Part shown: in pieces, positions 46,108-56,078 of the stretch | How positions within the stretch are numbered: position 1 is the first letter of the stretch | Layout: each line of letters starts with the position of its first letter | Assembly (NCBI RefSeq): GCF_900117315.1 | Contig: NZ_LT630337.1 | Span: forward strand, 789,633 to 853,632 | DNA from: Bacillus massilinigeriensis | Lineage (GTDB): Bacteria > Bacillota > Bacilli > Bacillales > Cytobacillaceae | Reading direction: 5' to 3' | DNA length: 64,000 bases | The notes under the pieces: generated by a model | Told to the model about the DNA's origin: nothing | Seen by the model: only the letters and a program-made list of their open reading frames with translations | Databases searched by the model: none | Translations under genes and position numbers: made by a program

Positions 46108-47796
46108 TTGCTTTTACAAGAAAAGGATGGCTTTGAAAGAAAACTGTTTGTAGGGGCATTCATCATTATATGCTTGTATTTATCTCCACTATTTATCCTT
46201 GGGGAAAATGCCCATATACGGGTTCATGATAATTTGGATTCCAATCTTGCCTGGTATAAGGTTTTAGAAGAAAGTGGTGAAGCCTTTGGTTCGATCAATG
46301 CGACGATTCCGCAAATCATCAATGGAAGGCTTCAAAGGAATGCTTTAGGTACAGAATATAGTGGAATTGTGTGGCTGCATTTACTCTTTCCAACTATGAT
46401 TGCTTATGCAATTAGTCAGGCAATCACAAGATTTCTTGCTTTTTGGGGGATGTATTTATTATTAAAGGATCATTTTTTAAAAAGTAGCGGAATGGCTTTT
46501 ATTAGGGTGGGGGTTGCTTTAGCCTTTTCTCTAACTCCTTTTTGGCCGTCCGGTATGCTAAGTACTCTTGGAATGCCCCTTGCTCTTTGGGCATTTTTAA
46601 ATATTCGGTCAGGGAAAGCGGGTTTGAAGGAGTACCTAGTTCTAACCCTCATTCCGTTTTATTCAAGCATTGTATTAGGATTTTTCTTTTTTTTAAGTGC
46701 GATGGGTATATTTTGGCTATTTGATGTGTTGAGGGGAAGGGGATGGAACTTTCGTTTTCTTCTATCTATTGTGTATATGACGTTTATTTTTTGTCTTGTG
46801 GAATATCGTCTTGTTTCATCTTTTTTCTTAGTCGCTGAACCAAATAGTCGTGACGAATATTTTCATGCGAGATTATCGCTAGCTCATACGCTTAAGCTGA
46901 TTTTGAAAAATTATGTGCTTGGCCACACTCATGTGATGACTGTTCATGGTTTGGCCATTATGCCAATGACCTTTGCGGCATTCTATTTTATTCTTGCCAA
47001 GAAACTTTGGAAGCAGGAAAAGGCCTTCATCGCCTTTTTTGTATTAAATATCCTTCTTTCTACTTGGTATGCATTTTGGTTCTATAAAGGGTGGTTACCA
47101 TTAACGAAAAGATTCCACTTTTTAGATACCTTTAACTTTGCTCGCTATCATTTTTTAAGACCTATGGTCATCTATGTTGAATTTGGTCTAGCATTAAAAA
47201 TATTAGCGAGTTTGGGGGATGGATGGAAGAAGACATCCGCTGCCTTTTTAGTTTTGCAGACTATGGTGTTACTCGCCTTTAATCCTGAGGTGATTTATCA
47301 CAAACAGCCTTCATTTAAGGAGTTTTTTGCAGAAAAACAATTCATGGAGATTAAGGAGTATATCGGTCTACCAGTAGAGGATTATCGGGTGGCAAGTATC
47401 GGAATTCACCCTGCTATTGCACAGTATAACGGCTTTTATACATTAGATACGTATAATAACTTTTATCCACTATCCTATAAACATGAATTTCGAAAAATCA
47501 TTGAAAAGGAGTTGGATAAAAGTAAAAAGACACGCATTTATTTTGATGAATGGGGTGGGAGATGCTATATTTTCACCGCCGAATTAGGAAAGCGTTATAT
47601 GTTCAAAAAGTCATCTAAAAAAAGAATTCATCAGTTACAACTAAACAGTGAAGCCTATAAAAGAATGGGGGGACGGTATATTTTTTCTGCTGTGCCGATT
47701 GAAAATGCAAAGGATAACGGGCTTTTATTAGACAAGGTATTTCAATCAAAGGAATCTGCTTGGAGGATATTTTTATACAAGGTGAAGCTACCTTAA
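46108..47796 (+). CDS. polytopic membrane protein, YkoS-like (DUF6044)
   Basis: 562-aa membrane protein with about ten hydrophobic segments in the first ~420 residues and a soluble C-terminal ~140. It resembles B. subtilis YkoS and the layout of GT-C-type enzymes: the first extracytoplasmic loop after helix 1 carries acidic residues (HIRVHDNLDSNLAWYK). The start is TTG 46108 with GAGGTG 6 bases upstream; a longer frame to 46006 lacks a site. Followed by a YkoT-like glycosyltransferase and a GtrA-like protein, so a role in decorating a cell-surface polymer is likely. Confidence 0.75.
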   Translation: MLLQEKDGFERKLFVGAFIIICLYLSPLFILGENAHIRVHDNLDSNLAWYKVLEESGEAFGSINATIPQIINGRLQRNALGTEYSGIVWLHLLFPTMIAYAISQAITRFLAFWGMYLLLKDHFLKSSGMAFIRVGVALAFSLTPFWPSGMLSTLGMPLALWAFLNIRSGKAGLKEYLVLTLIPFYSSIVLGFFFFLSAMGIFWLFDVLRGRGWNFRFLLSIVYMTFIFCLVEYRLVSSFFLVAEPNSRDEYFHARLSLAHTLKLILKNYVLGHTHVMTVHGLAIMPMTFAAFYFILAKKLWKQEKAFIAFFVLNILLSTWYAFWFYKGWLPLTKRFHFLDTFNFARYHFLRPMVIYVEFGLALKILASLGDGWKKTSAAFLVLQTMVLLAFNPEVIYHKQPSFKEFFAEKQFMEIKEYIGLPVEDYRVASIGIHPAIAQYNGFYTLDTYNNFYPLSYKHEFRKIIEKELDKSKKTRIYFDEWGGRCYIFTAELGKRYMFKKSSKKRIHQLQLNSEAYKRMGGRYIFSAVPIENAKDNGLLLDKVFQSKESAWRIFLYKVKLP

Positions 47797-47869
47797 TTAG
47801 GGAGAAAAAGTTATATAGACTTTTTAGCAGACAGCCATAAGAGACCCATGCTTCGAGGAGGATATCAAG

Positions 47870-48910
47870 ATGATGATGACACCAGTGCTTACGATAGTGG
47901 TCCCTTGTTTTAATGAAGAAGAGGTTTTGCCTGAAACGTTTAGTCAGTTAACTTATTTAATCAAACGTTTGATTAATATTAAGTTAATCTCTGAAAACAG
48001 CCGAATTTTGTTTGTGGATGATGGGAGTAGGGATGATACATGGTCCATGATATATAAGGAATCCCTTCATAATGAATATGTGAAGGGGTTGAAATTAGCG
48101 AGAAATGTCGGCCATCAAAATGCATTATTAGCTGGCTTGTTTACCGCTAGAGATTATTCTGATTGTGTTGTTTCCATTGATGCAGATCTTCAGGATGATA
48201 TTCATGTCATTCAGGAGTTTGTTGAAAAGTATAATGAGGGGTACGAAATTGTATATGGTGTGCGAAATAAAAGGGATACAGATACCTTCTTTAAACGCCA
48301 CACAGCACAAGGCTTTTATAAGCTAATGAGGAAAATGGGAGTTAATTTAATTTACAATCATGCAGATTATCGACTCATGAGTAAGCGTGCCTTGTATGAG
48401 CTTGAACGTTTTGGGGAAGTGAATTTGTTCTTGAGGGGGATCGTACCACTCATAGGCTTCCAGTCCACTTCAGTTTACTATGATCGAAAGGAAAGAGCGG
48501 CAGGGGTATCTAAATATCCTTTGAAAAAGATGCTAGCATTTGCGTTTGATGGAATTACATCATTTTCAGTTACCCCGATTCGTTTTGTATTAATCTTAGG
48601 TTTTCTTTCCTTTTTTATCAGTCTATTATTTGGTGCTTATTTCATTAGATTGAAAATATTGGGTAACACTGTTTCCGGGTGGACCTCAATTATCGCCTCT
48701 ATATGGTTGATCGGGGGATTGCAGCTGATTGCTATTGGGCTTATTGGTGAGTATGTAGGGAAGGTATACAAGGAAACTAAGCAGCGTCCAAGGTATATAG
48801 TGGATATTGATTCCTTTCATATTCCTGTTCCACAGCATTTAAATCATCATCAGGAAATGGAAAGAGATACAGATGAATATGAGCTTCAAAACCTACCTAA
48901 AACGAACTAA
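47870..48910 (+). CDS. family 2 glycosyltransferase, YkoT/GtrB-like
   Basis: 346-aa glycosyltransferase that probably loads a sugar onto undecaprenyl phosphate. The GT-A domain has TIVVPCFNEEEVLP, FVDDGSRDDTW, GLKLARNVGHQNALLAGL and SIDADLQDD (DxD-type). Two C-terminal membrane helices are near 240-265 and 275-300. GAGGAGG lies 8 bases before the first of three ATGs. A perfect copy of the 16-bp palindrome of the 3704-4314 array lies inside the gene at 47959-47974. Overlaps the GtrA gene by 38 bases. Confidence 0.9.
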   Translation: MMMTPVLTIVVPCFNEEEVLPETFSQLTYLIKRLINIKLISENSRILFVDDGSRDDTWSMIYKESLHNEYVKGLKLARNVGHQNALLAGLFTARDYSDCVVSIDADLQDDIHVIQEFVEKYNEGYEIVYGVRNKRDTDTFFKRHTAQGFYKLMRKMGVNLIYNHADYRLMSKRALYELERFGEVNLFLRGIVPLIGFQSTSVYYDRKERAAGVSKYPLKKMLAFAFDGITSFSVTPIRFVLILGFLSFFISLLFGAYFIRLKILGNTVSGWTSIIASIWLIGGLQLIAIGLIGEYVGKVYKETKQRPRYIVDIDSFHIPVPQHLNHHQEMERDTDEYELQNLPKTN

Positions 48911-49313
48911 TTCATTTATTCGCTTCCTGTGCGTTGGAGTAGTGAATACAATTATTGGGCTATCCATTATGCTCCTTTCCATTCATTTTCTGCATCTACC
49001 CTATTGGATATCAACCTTTATTGGAAATTCGATTGGGGCTTGTGTCAGTTTTTTATTAAATCGGAGTTTTACCTTTGAAAGCAGAGTTACTTACGGAAAA
49101 GGATCTATAAAATTTATTGTAGTGATCTTATTATGTTATTTTTGTTCATATTCTTTAAGTGACCTGTTCTCTCATTCTCTCGGTAAATATTTTTTCTTAA
49201 GCAATGAACTACAAAAGGACGTTGCAATCCTATTAGGAACAGGAATCTATACGATCAGCAATTACTTTGGTCAAAAATATATTGTTTTTAAGAAAAAAAT
49301 TTTGCAGTTTTAA
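48873..49313 (+). CDS. GtrA family membrane protein
   Basis: 146-aa protein with four membrane helices (about residues 14-37, 44-62, 80-98 and 115-137). FLCVGVVNTIIGL, FIGNSIGACVSFLLNRSFTF and the basic TM-flanking residues are typical of GtrA, the proposed flippase for lipid-linked sugars made by GtrB-type enzymes. Overlaps the glycosyltransferase gene by 38 bases, implying coupled translation. Together with the YkoS-like protein it makes a three-part glycosylation module. Confidence 0.85.
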   Translation: MNMSFKTYLKRTNSFIRFLCVGVVNTIIGLSIMLLSIHFLHLPYWISTFIGNSIGACVSFLLNRSFTFESRVTYGKGSIKFIVVILLCYFCSYSLSDLFSHSLGKYFFLSNELQKDVAILLGTGIYTISNYFGQKYIVFKKKILQF

Positions 49314-49319
49314 TTCTGG

Positions 49320-49368
49320 GCTGTCTCATAGGGTGCCGAACACACCTTATGGGGCAGCTTAATTTTTT
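49320..49368 (+). terminator. terminator of the glycosylation module
   Basis: Imperfect stem GCTGTCTCATAGGGTG against CACACCTTATGGGGCAGC followed by TTAATTTTTTT. Confidence 0.7.
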
Positions 49369-49563
49369 TCCATAAAAAACTCTTTATGGAAAATTGAAAC
49401 CTTTATAGGCTGTTAATCGTCATTAATTAAGGCGAAATCAATTACTATTTTACAATATTACAGGGATTTCATATAAAGTAAGCGAATATATATATTGAGT
49501 TTTTAAAATCTTTCAATTTATTAGATGTTTTAAAAGAATGTGGTGCAGATAAGGGGGAGCACA

Positions 49564-50514
49564 ATGATAAGAGATAATATGAATCCAACGATAGAAAAAA
49601 TAATCAATAACATAGAGAAGGTCATGATTGGGAAGAGGGATGTAACTGAGCTTAGTATAGTTGCTTTGCTTGCTGGAGGACATGTATTACTAGAGGATGT
49701 TCCTGGTGTAGGGAAAACAATGATGGTTCGAGCTCTTGCAAAATCTGTCAATGCACAGTTCCGAAGGATTCAGTTTACACCAGATTTACTTCCTTCAGAT
49801 GTTACGGGGGTATCCATTTATAATCCAAAGGAGATGGAATTTCAATTTAGACCTGGTCCGATTATGGGTAACATTATACTAGCAGATGAAATTAATCGAA
49901 CCTCTCCAAAAACCCAATCTGCTTTATTAGAAGGAATGGAGGAGGGGAGTGTTACGATTGATGGCGTTACCTATAGACTTGAGAAACCCTTCTTTGTCAT
50001 GGCAACACAAAACCCAATTGAATATGAGGGCACTTATCCACTACCCGAAGCTCAGCTAGACCGATTCATGCTTAAGCTAAAGATGGGCTATCCGGAAATT
50101 GATGAAGAAATGGAAGTATTGCATCGGGCGCAAGGGATTGCACCCATTGAGGAACTACAGCCAGTGATTCATTTAGATGAATTAATCGCTTTACAGCATC
50201 TAATAAAAGAAGTACATGTTGATGATACCATCAAAAGATATATTGTCGATATAGCTAACCAAACGAGGGGACATGGGAATATTTATTTGGGTGCTAGTCC
50301 ACGTGGGTCCATCGCTTTAATGAAGGCTGCTCAAGCGTATGCCTATATGTATGGAAGAGACTACTGTATTCCGGATGATATTCAAAGATTGGCCCCTGCT
50401 GTCTTTTCACATCGCATGATATTAAAATCTGAAGCTAAGTTTGAGGGAATAACCGCAGAAGATATCATTCAGCGCATAATCTCTCGAGTACCAGTCCCTA
50501 TTCAAAGGTACTAA
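49564..50514 (+). CDS. yeaC: MoxR family AAA ATPase YeaC
   Basis: 316-aa AAA+ chaperone-like ATPase. Walker A is VLLEDVPGVGKTMMVRAL, Walker B is ILADEINRTSPKTQ, and sensor regions ATQNPIEYEGTYPLPEAQLDRF and GASPRGSIALMKAAQA are present. ATG 49564 follows AAGGGGGAG; a longer frame to 49540 is less likely. First of the MoxR-DUF58-transglutaminase trio, a common operon thought to act in maturation or folding of extracellular or metal-dependent proteins. Syntenic with B. subtilis yeaC. Confidence 0.93.
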   Translation: MIRDNMNPTIEKIINNIEKVMIGKRDVTELSIVALLAGGHVLLEDVPGVGKTMMVRALAKSVNAQFRRIQFTPDLLPSDVTGVSIYNPKEMEFQFRPGPIMGNIILADEINRTSPKTQSALLEGMEEGSVTIDGVTYRLEKPFFVMATQNPIEYEGTYPLPEAQLDRFMLKLKMGYPEIDEEMEVLHRAQGIAPIEELQPVIHLDELIALQHLIKEVHVDDTIKRYIVDIANQTRGHGNIYLGASPRGSIALMKAAQAYAYMYGRDYCIPDDIQRLAPAVFSHRMILKSEAKFEGITAEDIIQRIISRVPVPIQRY

Positions 50515-50517
50515 AAA

Positions 50518-51735
50518 ATGAAGAACTATCTGAAGAAATTTAAGCCTGTATGGAAATTACTTCTTCTCATCATTCTTAGTTTAATTACCTTTTCATATGC
50601 GATGTTTCAAGGTGGATTCGTAAGCTGGTTTTTATTTTATAGCTTTATGCCATTGGCAATATACGGGTTATTTCTTGCCTTTTATCCGTTAAAAAAGGTA
50701 AGGGTGGAGCGGTTCTTGCTAAAGAGAGATTATAGAGCTGGAGAAAAAATAAAAATCACCATGAAAATACATAGACATTCAGCCTTCCCATTATTTTTCC
50801 TAGTCATTGAAGACTGCATTAGTGATTCATTATTATTTGACCTTAATAAAAAAGAAGCAAAGACTTTATTATTCCCAAACTTTCAAAAGGAATTAATATT
50901 CGATTATGAGATTGTAAATGTTCCAAGAGGAGAGCATTTTTTTAAAGATGTTATATTGAGAATTGGTGATCCCCTTTCGTTATTTGAGAAAGAAGTACGA
51001 ATCCCATTAGAGGATAGAATTGTAGTTTATCCTAAGTATGAGGAGCTTTCTTACCGGCCTTTTTCAAATCCTTATGATCAGGGGATGACAGCATCTAGGG
51101 AAAGGGTTCAAAGAGATACCTCTATGGCGGTTGGAGTAAGAGAATACCATCCAGGTGATCGGTTCTCATGGATAAATTGGAAGGCCTCTGCCAAAAGAAA
51201 CGATATTATGACAAAGGAATTTGAACAGAGACAATCTCATGATGTTTATATCATAATGGACTGTGCTCAGGACAAAAGATTTGAGATTATCGTATCCTTT
51301 ACAGCATCGATTGTTCGTGGCATCCTGCGAAAGGGCGCAGAGGTTGGACTGCACACTGTAGGTTCAAAAAGAGTGGTCATTCCTATCAACGGGGGCGATA
51401 GTCAGCAGCTAAAAGTCTTTTACCATCTAGCGAAAATAAAGGATGATTGTCCATCCTCACTGGATAAGGTTCTAGAAATGGATTCAATGTTCACGCAGCA
51501 AAAGGTTAGCCTTATGATTGTAACAGCACAATTATCTAAGAAATTAATCGATTATGCAGGAGTGATTGCCCAAAGAAAGGGCATCATAACGATTTTCTTA
51601 ATAAAAGAGGGAAAGGAAAAGATTACAAATCAAGAGATATCCCTTAAAGAAGCAGGGATAGCAAGGGGAGTAAATGTTATACCCGTTCATGAGGGTCTCT
51701 TTGCGGATGCGTTTGCGGAGGTGAAGAGAGGATGA
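50518..51735 (+). CDS. yeaD: DUF58 domain protein YeaD
   Basis: 405 aa with two N-terminal membrane helices (about residues 12-30 and 36-54), then a soluble DUF58 region with the signature VGVREYHPGDRFSWINWKASAKRNDIMTKEFE. The C-terminal part has a vWA-like arrangement (VYIIMDCAQDKRFE). It lies 3 bases after yeaC and overlaps yebA as ATGA. Probable partner of the MoxR ATPase. Confidence 0.92.
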   Translation: MKNYLKKFKPVWKLLLLIILSLITFSYAMFQGGFVSWFLFYSFMPLAIYGLFLAFYPLKKVRVERFLLKRDYRAGEKIKITMKIHRHSAFPLFFLVIEDCISDSLLFDLNKKEAKTLLFPNFQKELIFDYEIVNVPRGEHFFKDVILRIGDPLSLFEKEVRIPLEDRIVVYPKYEELSYRPFSNPYDQGMTASRERVQRDTSMAVGVREYHPGDRFSWINWKASAKRNDIMTKEFEQRQSHDVYIIMDCAQDKRFEIIVSFTASIVRGILRKGAEVGLHTVGSKRVVIPINGGDSQQLKVFYHLAKIKDDCPSSLDKVLEMDSMFTQQKVSLMIVTAQLSKKLIDYAGVIAQRKGIITIFLIKEGKEKITNQEISLKEAGIARGVNVIPVHEGLFADAFAEVKRG

Positions 51736-53939
51736 ATTTGTTAAAGAAAAGAGAATACACTACGAATATTTTCCTTTATTTATTTGGATTTATCCTATTA
51801 TGGGAATGGTTGAGGCCATTGAAGGTTTTAACGGATACAGGGAATATGGTCGTTTTCCTATTATTTATCAGCATTTCCCTAATCTTGTCTTACTTTCAAT
51901 TACGTTTTGTTTATGCCTTTTTAATAAAAACCCTCTTTATCATTTATGTACTTCATCGCTTATTTTTTGAGGGATCGATTCTTCATATAGAGTGGATTCA
52001 TGAATGGATTCAAGATATATCATACAATATTGGATATGTTTTTGATGCTGACTGGAATAGTCTGAGTAATAATTTTAGAACTCTCTTATTATTTATCGTT
52101 CTATGGTTGATGACTTATTTGATTCAATACTGGCTTGTGGTCCGTAAGAAAATCTTTATTTTTTTCCTAATGACTTTAATTTACATTACTGTTTTAGATA
52201 CGTTTACTCCTTATGAAGCAGATTGGGCAATAGTCCGAACGGTTATTGCAGGTTTTGCCATCATGGGGATGCTGACCTTTTATAGATTGATAGAGAGAGA
52301 GACTATTTCAAGGGATATCAGCTTATCACGAAAATGGATGATGCTATTAACAGTGATGATTGTCGTATGTGTTGCAGTAGGATTAGCAGCTCCGAAGCAG
52401 GATCCTATTTGGCCAGATCCTGTTCCTTTTATTAAATCGTTAAATCAAGAGAGTGGAGTGGGAGTTGGCGGTACTCAAAAGGTTGGCTATGGGTCTGATG
52501 ATTCCAATTTGGGAGGCCCATTTATAGGTGATGACCAAGTGGTTTTTACTGCTGAAACTGACTCAAAGCATTACTGGAAGATTGAATCAAAGATTTTCTA
52601 CACAGGAAAAGGCTGGGTGGTTTATAACGAAAATCAGGAGGATATTCATTTTCAGCAAAATGAGAATGTACCCCTAGAGGTTTATAATTTAAACGGTGTT
52701 ACAACAACTAAGGAAACGAGTCTTGTTCAACTAACCTTTCGCGATCAGCCATTTGTTGTTTATCCTTTAGGGATAACAAAAATAAAAGGTGATAATAAGG
52801 ATTCCTTTCGTTTAGAGCCCTTAAAGGAAAAAATAAATAGAGTCTCTGTGGATGATAATGATTTATCAAAACGATTTTCTGTCGAATATAACAGAGCGAA
52901 ATATAGCATGAAGGCTTTATCCGAGCCAGTTGATATGGATATTATAGAAGAAACTGAACTGTATCGAAAATACACCCAACTACCTCATGATTTACCCTAT
53001 CGAATTAAGGAGTTGGCTTTGGAAATTACTTCAGGAAAGAAAACTTGGTTTGATAAAGCGCTAGCGATTGAAGGCTATTTTAGCAGCAATGGTTATATCT
53101 ATGATCAAAAGGAAGTGGCCGTCCCGGCTCCGGATCAGGATTATGTTGATCAGTTTTTATTCGAAACAAAACAGGGCTATTGCGATAATTTCTCTACTTC
53201 AATGGCCGTTATGCTGAGAACGATAGGTATTCCAACGAGATGGGTAAAGGGATATACTGAAGGAGAATTTAAAGGGGCCGGAAAAACAAAGCTGTATAAA
53301 TATGAGATTACAAATAATAATGCTCACTCCTGGGTTGAGGTGTATTTTCCTCAGGTAGGTTGGGTTCCTTTTGAACCAACGCAAGGGTTCAATAATAATG
53401 TGTCATTCAACTATGATTTAGAAGACAATAAGGAGACCCAAACAGAAACCACAGAGGAAGAGGCAAAGACGGAAGTACAAAAACCAAATCAACCACAAAA
53501 GGATCTTTTAGAAGAAAATAATGATTCATCTATCACTTCGGTTTGGGGAAAAATAAAAACAATTATTTCTTCCAACTTCAAAATGGTTCTTATTACATTA
53601 ATAATTGTGGTTTTAATATCTTCATTCATCTACACGGTTCGGCAAAAATGGATTCCACACGTATTAATCCTTTTGTATAAACGTTCAAAAAAGGATATAG
53701 ATTTTGTAAAGGCTTATTTAGCGTTATTAAAACAGCTAAACCGTATAGGCTTAAAAAGAAAACCAGGTCAAACTCTTCGTGATTATGCAAACTATATCGA
53801 CCAGTACTTTTCTTCAAGAGAGATGGGAAAACTCACAACTCAATATGAACAGTATCTTTATAAAGGGGAAGTAGAAGAAGGAACTTGGGTTGAATTGAGA
53901 GAATTGTGGGAAAATTTAATCAAAAGGACAAAGGGTTGA
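51732..53939 (+). CDS. yebA: transglutaminase-like membrane protein YebA
   Basis: 735-aa protein of the TgpA type. Six N-terminal membrane helices lie within residues ~10-220, then a large extracytoplasmic part with a transglutaminase-core domain: Cys484 in KQGYCDNFSTSMAVMLR, His in NNAHSWVEVYFPQ and the VPFEPT segment. An acidic Gln/Glu/Lys-rich linker, a further membrane helix near 620 and a cytosolic tail follow. Third gene of the yeaC-yeaD-yebA operon, directly upstream of guaA as in B. subtilis. Confidence 0.92.
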   Translation: MNLLKKREYTTNIFLYLFGFILLWEWLRPLKVLTDTGNMVVFLLFISISLILSYFQLRFVYAFLIKTLFIIYVLHRLFFEGSILHIEWIHEWIQDISYNIGYVFDADWNSLSNNFRTLLLFIVLWLMTYLIQYWLVVRKKIFIFFLMTLIYITVLDTFTPYEADWAIVRTVIAGFAIMGMLTFYRLIERETISRDISLSRKWMMLLTVMIVVCVAVGLAAPKQDPIWPDPVPFIKSLNQESGVGVGGTQKVGYGSDDSNLGGPFIGDDQVVFTAETDSKHYWKIESKIFYTGKGWVVYNENQEDIHFQQNENVPLEVYNLNGVTTTKETSLVQLTFRDQPFVVYPLGITKIKGDNKDSFRLEPLKEKINRVSVDDNDLSKRFSVEYNRAKYSMKALSEPVDMDIIEETELYRKYTQLPHDLPYRIKELALEITSGKKTWFDKALAIEGYFSSNGYIYDQKEVAVPAPDQDYVDQFLFETKQGYCDNFSTSMAVMLRTIGIPTRWVKGYTEGEFKGAGKTKLYKYEITNNNAHSWVEVYFPQVGWVPFEPTQGFNNNVSFNYDLEDNKETQTETTEEEAKTEVQKPNQPQKDLLEENNDSSITSVWGKIKTIISSNFKMVLITLIIVVLISSFIYTVRQKWIPHVLILLYKRSKKDIDFVKAYLALLKQLNRIGLKRKPGQTLRDYANYIDQYFSSREMGKLTTQYEQYLYKGEVEEGTWVELRELWENLIKRTKG

Positions 53940-53986
53940 CCAAAAATTTATCCAATTATACAATACTTTCAAATATAAATAGATTT

Positions 53987-54057
53987 CCTTCATATATCCT
54001 CGATAATATGGATCGAGAGTCTCTACCAGGTCGCCGTAAATGATTTGACTATGAAGG
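53987..54057 (+). ncRNA. guanine riboswitch upstream of guaA
   Basis: Purine aptamer: P1 CCTTCATA (53987-53994) pairs with TATGAAGG (54050-54057). Conserved CTCTACC-, GCCGTAAATGA- and TTGACTATG-type junction and loop sequences are present. The base before the 3' P1 strand (position 74 of the xpt aptamer) is C, which selects guanine over adenine. GAAGGCAG pairs alternatively with CTGCCTTC at 54100-54107, forming the antiterminator. Confidence 0.92.
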
Positions 54058-54086
54058 CAGTTGATTCTATTGGAGATGCAAGTGTC

Positions 54087-54143
54087 AAAAACTAGAACTC
54101 TGCCTTCAGATTTGTTTTTGGGGTAGATTCTAGTTTTTTTTTT
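54087..54143 (+). terminator. riboswitch-controlled terminator of guaA
   Basis: AAAAACTAGAA (54087-54097) pairs with TTCTAGTTTTT (54128-54138), followed by a T run. It competes with the antiterminator described for the aptamer, so guanine binding should switch guaA off. Confidence 0.88.
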
Positions 54144-54189
54144 AATAAAGGGAAAGATATTCATAAAAAATTTGAATGGGGTGATTGGT

Positions 54190-55743
54190 TTGGCTGGGGA
54201 AGCGCTGATTCAAGGTCAGGAAATGATTGTCGTTTTGGATTTCGGTAGTCAGTATAATCAATTAATTACAAGAAGAATTCGTGAATTTGGTGTGTATAGT
54301 GAATTACATCCACATACCGTGACAGCTGAAGAAATCAAAAAAATGAATCCAAAGGGGATTATTTTTTCTGGCGGACCGAATAGTGTATATGACGAGAATG
54401 CGTTTCGCTGTGATGAAGCCATATTTGATTTAGGTCTCCCAATACTTGGTATTTGTTATGGGATGCAGTTAATGACAACGCATTTTGATGGAAAGGTTGA
54501 GCCTGCGAAAAATCGTGAGTATGGAAAAGCGGTTCTAAATGTTCAAAACCAAACAAAGTTATTTACAGAGCTGCCAAAAGAGCAAGTTGTATGGATGAGT
54601 CATGGCGATTTAGTTGTTGAGGCACCAAAAGGCTTTACGGTTGATGCGACAAATCCATCCTGCCCAATTGCAGGGATGAGTGATGAATCCCGTAATCTAT
54701 ATGCAGTACAATTCCATCCTGAGGTTCAACACACGGTTTATGGAAATGAACTTTTGAAAAATTTCGTTTTCAAAATCTGTAATTGTACTGGAAATTGGTC
54801 AATGGAAAACTTCATTGAGCTTGAGATTCAGAAGATACGTGAAACGGTTGGTCAAAAACAGGTATTATGTGCCTTAAGCGGTGGAGTTGACTCTTCAGTA
54901 GTAGCTGTTTTAATTCATAAAGCAATCGGTGATCAATTAACTTGTATTTTTGTTGATCACGGTTTGTTGCGCAAAGGCGAAGCTGATAGCGTAATGAAGA
55001 CATTTGCAGAAGGCTTTCATATGAAGGTTATAAAGGTAGATGCAAAAGATCGTTTCCTTCAAAAATTAAAAGGTGTAAGCGATCCGGAACAAAAGAGAAA
55101 AATCATTGGAAATGAATTTATTTATGTTTTTGATGATGAAGCAACAAAGCTAAAAGGAATTGATTTCTTAGCTCAAGGTACACTTTATACAGATATTATT
55201 GAAAGTGGTACTGCAACTGCGCAAACAATTAAATCTCACCACAATGTTGGTGGATTGCCAGAGGACATGCAGTTCACATTAATTGAACCATTAAATACCC
55301 TATTTAAGGATGAGGTTCGTGCTCTTGGAACGGAATTAGGTCTTCCTGATGATATCGTCTGGAGGCAACCATTCCCTGGACCTGGACTTGGTATCCGTGT
55401 TCTAGGAGAAGTATCTGAGGATAAGCTAGAAATCGTTCGCGAATCTGATGCGATATTACGTGAGGAAGTAAAAAATGCTGGCTTAGAAAGAGATATCTGG
55501 CAATACTTCACCGTTCTGCCTGACATTCGAAGCGTGGGTGTCATGGGTGATGCACGCACATATGATTATACGATTGGAATTCGTGCAGTAACATCCATTG
55601 ATGGAATGACCTCAGATTGGGCAAGAATTCCTTGGGAAGTTCTTGAGAAAATCTCTACTCGAATCGTCAATGAGGTCGACCATATTAATCGTGTAGTATA
55701 TGATATTACAAGTAAGCCACCAGCAACCATTGAGTGGGAGTAA
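54190..55743 (+). CDS. guaA: GMP synthase (glutamine-hydrolysing) GuaA
   Basis: 517-aa enzyme that aminates XMP to GMP using glutamine and ATP. The class I amidotransferase domain has [18 protein letters not shown], the Cys nucleophile in GICYGMQ and QFHPEVQHT (His/Glu). The ATP-pyrophosphatase domain has [11 protein letters not shown], and a dimerisation domain ends in [11 protein letters not shown] choose TTG 54190 with GGGGTGAT a few bases upstream; TTG 54172 and GTG 54181 are in frame. Controlled by the guanine riboswitch. Confidence 0.95.
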   Translation: MAGEALIQGQEMIVVLDFGSQYNQLITRRIREFGVYSELHPHTVTAEEIKKMNPKGIIFSGGPNSVYDENAFRCDEAIFDLGLPILGICYGMQLMTTHFDGKVEPAKNREYGKAVLNVQNQTKLFTELPKEQVVWMSHGDLVVEAPKGFTVDATNPSCPIAGMSDESRNLYAVQFHPEVQHTVYGNELLKNFVFKICNCTGNWSMENFIELEIQKIRETVGQKQVLCALSGGVDSSVVAVLIHKAIGDQLTCIFVDHGLLRKGEADSVMKTFAEGFHMKVIKVDAKDRFLQKLKGVSDPEQKRKIIGNEFIYVFDDEATKLKGIDFLAQGTLYTDIIESGTATAQTIKSHHNVGGLPEDMQFTLIEPLNTLFKDEVRALGTELGLPDDIVWRQPFPGPGLGIRVLGEVSEDKLEIVRESDAILREEVKNAGLERDIWQYFTVLPDIRSVGVMGDARTYDYTIGIRAVTSIDGMTSDWARIPWEVLEKISTRIVNEVDHINRVVYDITSKPPATIEWE

Positions 55744-55840
55744 GAAAACAAAGGTTAAATAGTGTTTTGTGTAAAATGTGTTTTACTTTCCCTCTTTAAT
55801 CCAATTATAATGTAAACTGTCTTGTTAAATACGAACGATA

Positions 55841-55871
55841 AAAAACGAACGTAAAAAAATGTTCGTTTTTT
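55841..55871 (+). terminator. guaA terminator
   Basis: AAAAACGAAC/GTTCGTTTTT perfect stem with a 10-nt loop and a following T. The repeated ACGAAC words (also at 55831) resemble PurR boxes; a double role is possible but not established. Confidence 0.75.
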
Positions 55872-55872
55872 A

Positions 55873-55901
55873 TTGACGAATAGGAATTCCGTTGCTAAAA
55901 T
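55873..55901 (+). promoter_or_regulatory. pbuG promoter
   Basis: TTGACG, a 17-bp spacer, and TAAAAT. It lies just upstream of the riboswitch aptamer. Confidence 0.75.
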
Positions 55902-55923
55902 GGGAAAGTACCAGAAAATTGTC

Positions 55924-56001
55924 GATTTTAATCGTATAATCTTGGGGATATGGCCCAGAAGTTTCTACCGAGCTACCGTAAATAGCTTGACTACGAGAAT
56001 C
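55924..56001 (+). ncRNA. guanine riboswitch upstream of pbuG
   Basis: A canonical purine aptamer: TCGTA/TACGA P1, GGGATATGGCCC P2, GTTTCTACC junction, AGCTACCGTAAATAGCT P3, and TTGACTACGA with C before the P1 3' strand, indicating guanine. The expression platform ends in the terminator at 56079. Confidence 0.94.
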
Positions 56002-56078
56002 ATGATTGTTAAAGGGTTTGTATTATGCAATTAATCTATTCTTTTTCCCTTTAATAGTTTCATAATCTTGTTGTTGAG

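Noticed and set aside
55831-55871. PurR operator before pbuG
   Set aside because: The ACGAAC words occur, but the inverted pair spacing does not fit the usual 16-17 bases and the stem-loop with T run is better explained as the guaA terminator.
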